Part shown: piece by piece, positions 6,773 through 7,688 of the stretch
Layout: every line of letters begins with the position of its first letter
Position numbering within the stretch: the first letter of the stretch is position 1
Assembly (NCBI GenBank): GCA_927911235.1
Contig: CAKMOY010000201.1
Span: forward strand, 1 to 7,688
Reading direction: 5' to 3'
Length of the DNA: 7,688 bases
Source of the DNA: an uncultured Moraxella sp.
GTDB taxonomy: Bacteria > Pseudomonadota > Gammaproteobacteria > Pseudomonadales > Moraxellaceae
Translations under genes and position numbers: made by a program
Notes under the pieces: generated by a model
Told to the model about the DNA's origin: nothing
Database searches by the model: none
Seen by the model: the letters and a program-made list of their open reading frames with translations, nothing else

Positions 6773-6802
6773 ATTTTAGCAGAAAAAAGGCGAAAAAGAT
6801 AA
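6773..6802 (-). promoter_or_regulatory. Extended -10 promoter for alaS
   Basis: On the minus strand, TGC directly precedes TAAAAT (6781-6773), an extended -10 element. The best -35 candidate is the weak TTATCT (6802-6797), 18 bases upstream. The start site would be near 6766, about 40 bases before the alaS ATG. No T-box or other leader element is apparent. Confidence 0.5.
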
Positions 6803-6871
6803 CGTTTTTATTGTCTTGCCGATTTATAAAAAAATGTTATTAATTTGTAAAAAAGGTAAGCAATTTTTTCC

Positions 6872-6900
6872 TTGATATCAGTATGGAATTGGCGTATAAA
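6872..6900 (+). promoter_or_regulatory. Sigma-70 promoter for the small membrane protein gene
   Basis: TTGATA (6872-6877) and TATAAA (6895-6900) are separated by exactly 17 bases. Transcription would start near 6907, about 68 bases before the ATG at 6975, divergent from alaS. Confidence 0.68.
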
Positions 6901-6932
6901 TATACACATAAATTGATTATTTTATTTTTTAC

Positions 6933-6955
6933 CAACCAACTTTTTATCAACCAAC
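6933..6955 (+). repeat. 8-base direct repeat in the leader
   Basis: CAACCAAC occurs at 6933-6940 and again at 6948-6955, a 15-base period, in the untranslated leader ahead of the 68-residue protein. It may be a pairing site for a regulatory RNA or simple low-complexity sequence; there is nothing to decide between them. Confidence 0.35.
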
Positions 6956-6974
6956 AAGGTTAAGAGAGGAAAAT

Positions 6975-7181
6975 ATGAATTGGCAATTATTTAGCGTAAT
7001 CTCAAGTATCGCTTCAACAGTTTTGGCTGGCGTGTTGATTACTATTGCGTTGGTTGTTGGTTTTGATGAAATTCCACACATCATGATGGCAGGGATTGGC
7101 GGAATTATTTTATCTTTTCCCATCGCCTTTGTCTTAACCAAAAAAATACAAACCATTGGTACATCTAAAGAAAGCATTTAA
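6975..7181 (+). CDS. Small two-helix inner-membrane protein of unknown function
   Basis: The 68-residue protein is almost entirely two hydrophobic helices, at about residues 5-29 and 34-54. They are joined by a short loop with acidic residues (FDEIPH) and followed by a positively charged tail (TKKIQTIGTSKESI), consistent with a hairpin whose ends face the cytoplasm. A good Shine-Dalgarno (GAGG, 6966-6969) sits five bases before the ATG. The pattern STVLAG ... GFDEIPHIMMAGIGGIILSFPIAFVLTKKI resembles, from memory, short membrane proteins that databases often mislabel as CTP synthetase; it has none of the domains of that enzyme. It has its own promoter and strong terminator, so it is a single-gene unit, which supports it as a real gene. 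Function unknown. Confidence 0.82.
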   Translation: MNWQLFSVISSIASTVLAGVLITIALVVGFDEIPHIMMAGIGGIILSFPIAFVLTKKIQTIGTSKESI

Positions 7182-7213
7182 AATTAATTTAGCTATTTTA
7201 AAACATTTAATGT

Positions 7214-7253
7214 AAACCAATATAAAATCATCGTATTTTGTATTGGTTTTTTT
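7214..7253 (+). terminator. Rho-independent terminator after the small membrane protein gene
   Basis: A long stem pairs 7214-7228 with 7235-7249 (15 pairs, one T-G wobble; outer arms AAACCAATA and TATTGGTTT) around a six-base loop. It ends in a run of seven T (7247-7253). It lies 33 bases past the stop codon and isolates this gene from the next. Confidence 0.9.
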
Positions 7254-7266
7254 GTCTATCAAACAT

Positions 7267-7275
7267 TGGTATAAT
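7267..7275 (+). promoter_or_regulatory. Extended -10 promoter for the right-edge gene
   Basis: TGG (7267-7269) directly precedes a consensus TATAAT (7270-7275). No good -35 is present at the usual distance, where the terminator T-tract lies, but an extended -10 can act without one. The start site would be near 7282, leaving a leader of only about 22 bases. Confidence 0.6.
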
Positions 7276-7303
7276 GTGGCATAACCAAAAAAATGAGAAC
7301 GCC

Positions 7304-7688
7304 ATGCCATACATGAACCAACAGCACACTTTTAGTGTAGATAATCGCTATCCGACCGATGTTTTTGATGAATTAGAAACCTTTTTTAGTGCCTATACCA
7401 GCAGTATTGATAATATACAAAATTTGAGTATTGGGCTACAGGTCAGCCCAGATTTTGACATACAGCAACAAAAAATCGCCAAACGTTATCAGCAGTTTTG
7501 TCAAACGGTGCGTTATAGCGTGCCTGATGTACATATTTTGGCGGTAAAAACTTTGGAAAATGATGATAATGTCAATAAACTGATTTTAACCATTCAATAT
7601 CTTATCCATGATGATAATGATGAAAAAAATCAAGGCAGTTTTTTTGGGCGATTGTTTCCTACATTTGTCGGTAAAAAAACCGAAAAAG
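7304..7688 (+). CDS. Unknown protein, N-terminal 128 residues, cut by the window edge
   Basis: An open frame runs from the ATG at 7304 to the end of the window with no stop. It begins MPYMNQQHTFSVDNRYPTDV and reads on through FDELETFFSAYTSSIDNIQNL, KIAKRYQQFCQTVRYSVPDVHIL and a stretch rich in Asp and Asn (HDDNDEKNQ) to GRLFPTFVGKK at the edge. This part is hydrophilic, with no signal peptide or membrane helix, and I do not recognise a family. The start could also be the ATG at 7313, three codons later; the ribosome site (GAGA, five bases before 7304) is modest. The extended -10 promoter and the terminator just upstream support a real transcription unit. Confidence 0.75.
   Translation, partial: MPYMNQQHTFSVDNRYPTDVFDELETFFSAYTSSIDNIQNLSIGLQVSPDFDIQQQKIAKRYQQFCQTVRYSVPDVHILAVKTLENDDNVNKLILTIQYLIHDDNDEKNQGSFFGRLFPTFVGKKTEK

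Overview
The window looks like a chromosomal housekeeping stretch from a member of the Moraxellaceae, most likely Moraxella. The reasons are the AT-rich intergenic DNA, the order alaS ... lysC - csrA (a synteny I recall from Pseudomonas and Acinetobacter), and a CsrA with a long Asn/Tyr-rich tail, as I recall from this family. No mobile element, tRNA, rRNA or CRISPR array is visible.

Layout. Six genes lie on the minus strand, transcribed right to left. They are alaS (alanyl-tRNA synthetase, 6728 to 4040), an AT-rich unknown gene (3951 to 3331), yghU (nu-class glutathione transferase-like disulfide reductase, 3317 to 2529), lysC (aspartokinase, 2368 to 1084, with an internal start for a regulatory beta subunit at 1590), csrA (741 to 268) and the start of a hopJ-family gene (224 to the left edge). 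On the plus strand, divergent from alaS, are a 68-residue two-helix membrane protein (6975-7181) with its own promoter and terminator, and an unknown gene starting at 7304 that runs off the right edge.

Transcription. Recognisable minus-strand promoters precede alaS, lysC and csrA. A strong intrinsic terminator follows lysC, and a likely one follows alaS. The unknown gene and yghU are 13 bases apart and are probably cotranscribed. csrA and hopJ are 43 bases apart and may also be.

Reading-frame damage. As written, alaS and lysC are each broken by one extra A in a homopolymer. hopJ carries one missing and one extra base about 50 bases apart. Because alaS is essential and the surrounding protein sequence is intact, homopolymer-type sequencing or assembly errors are the simplest explanation. 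The features are annotated as the full-length genes with the breaks stated.

I do not see a new multi-gene system. The points most worth following are the low-complexity tail of CsrA, the internal beta-subunit start of lysC, the AT-rich gene inserted between alaS and lysC that looks internally deleted, and the cluster of indels.
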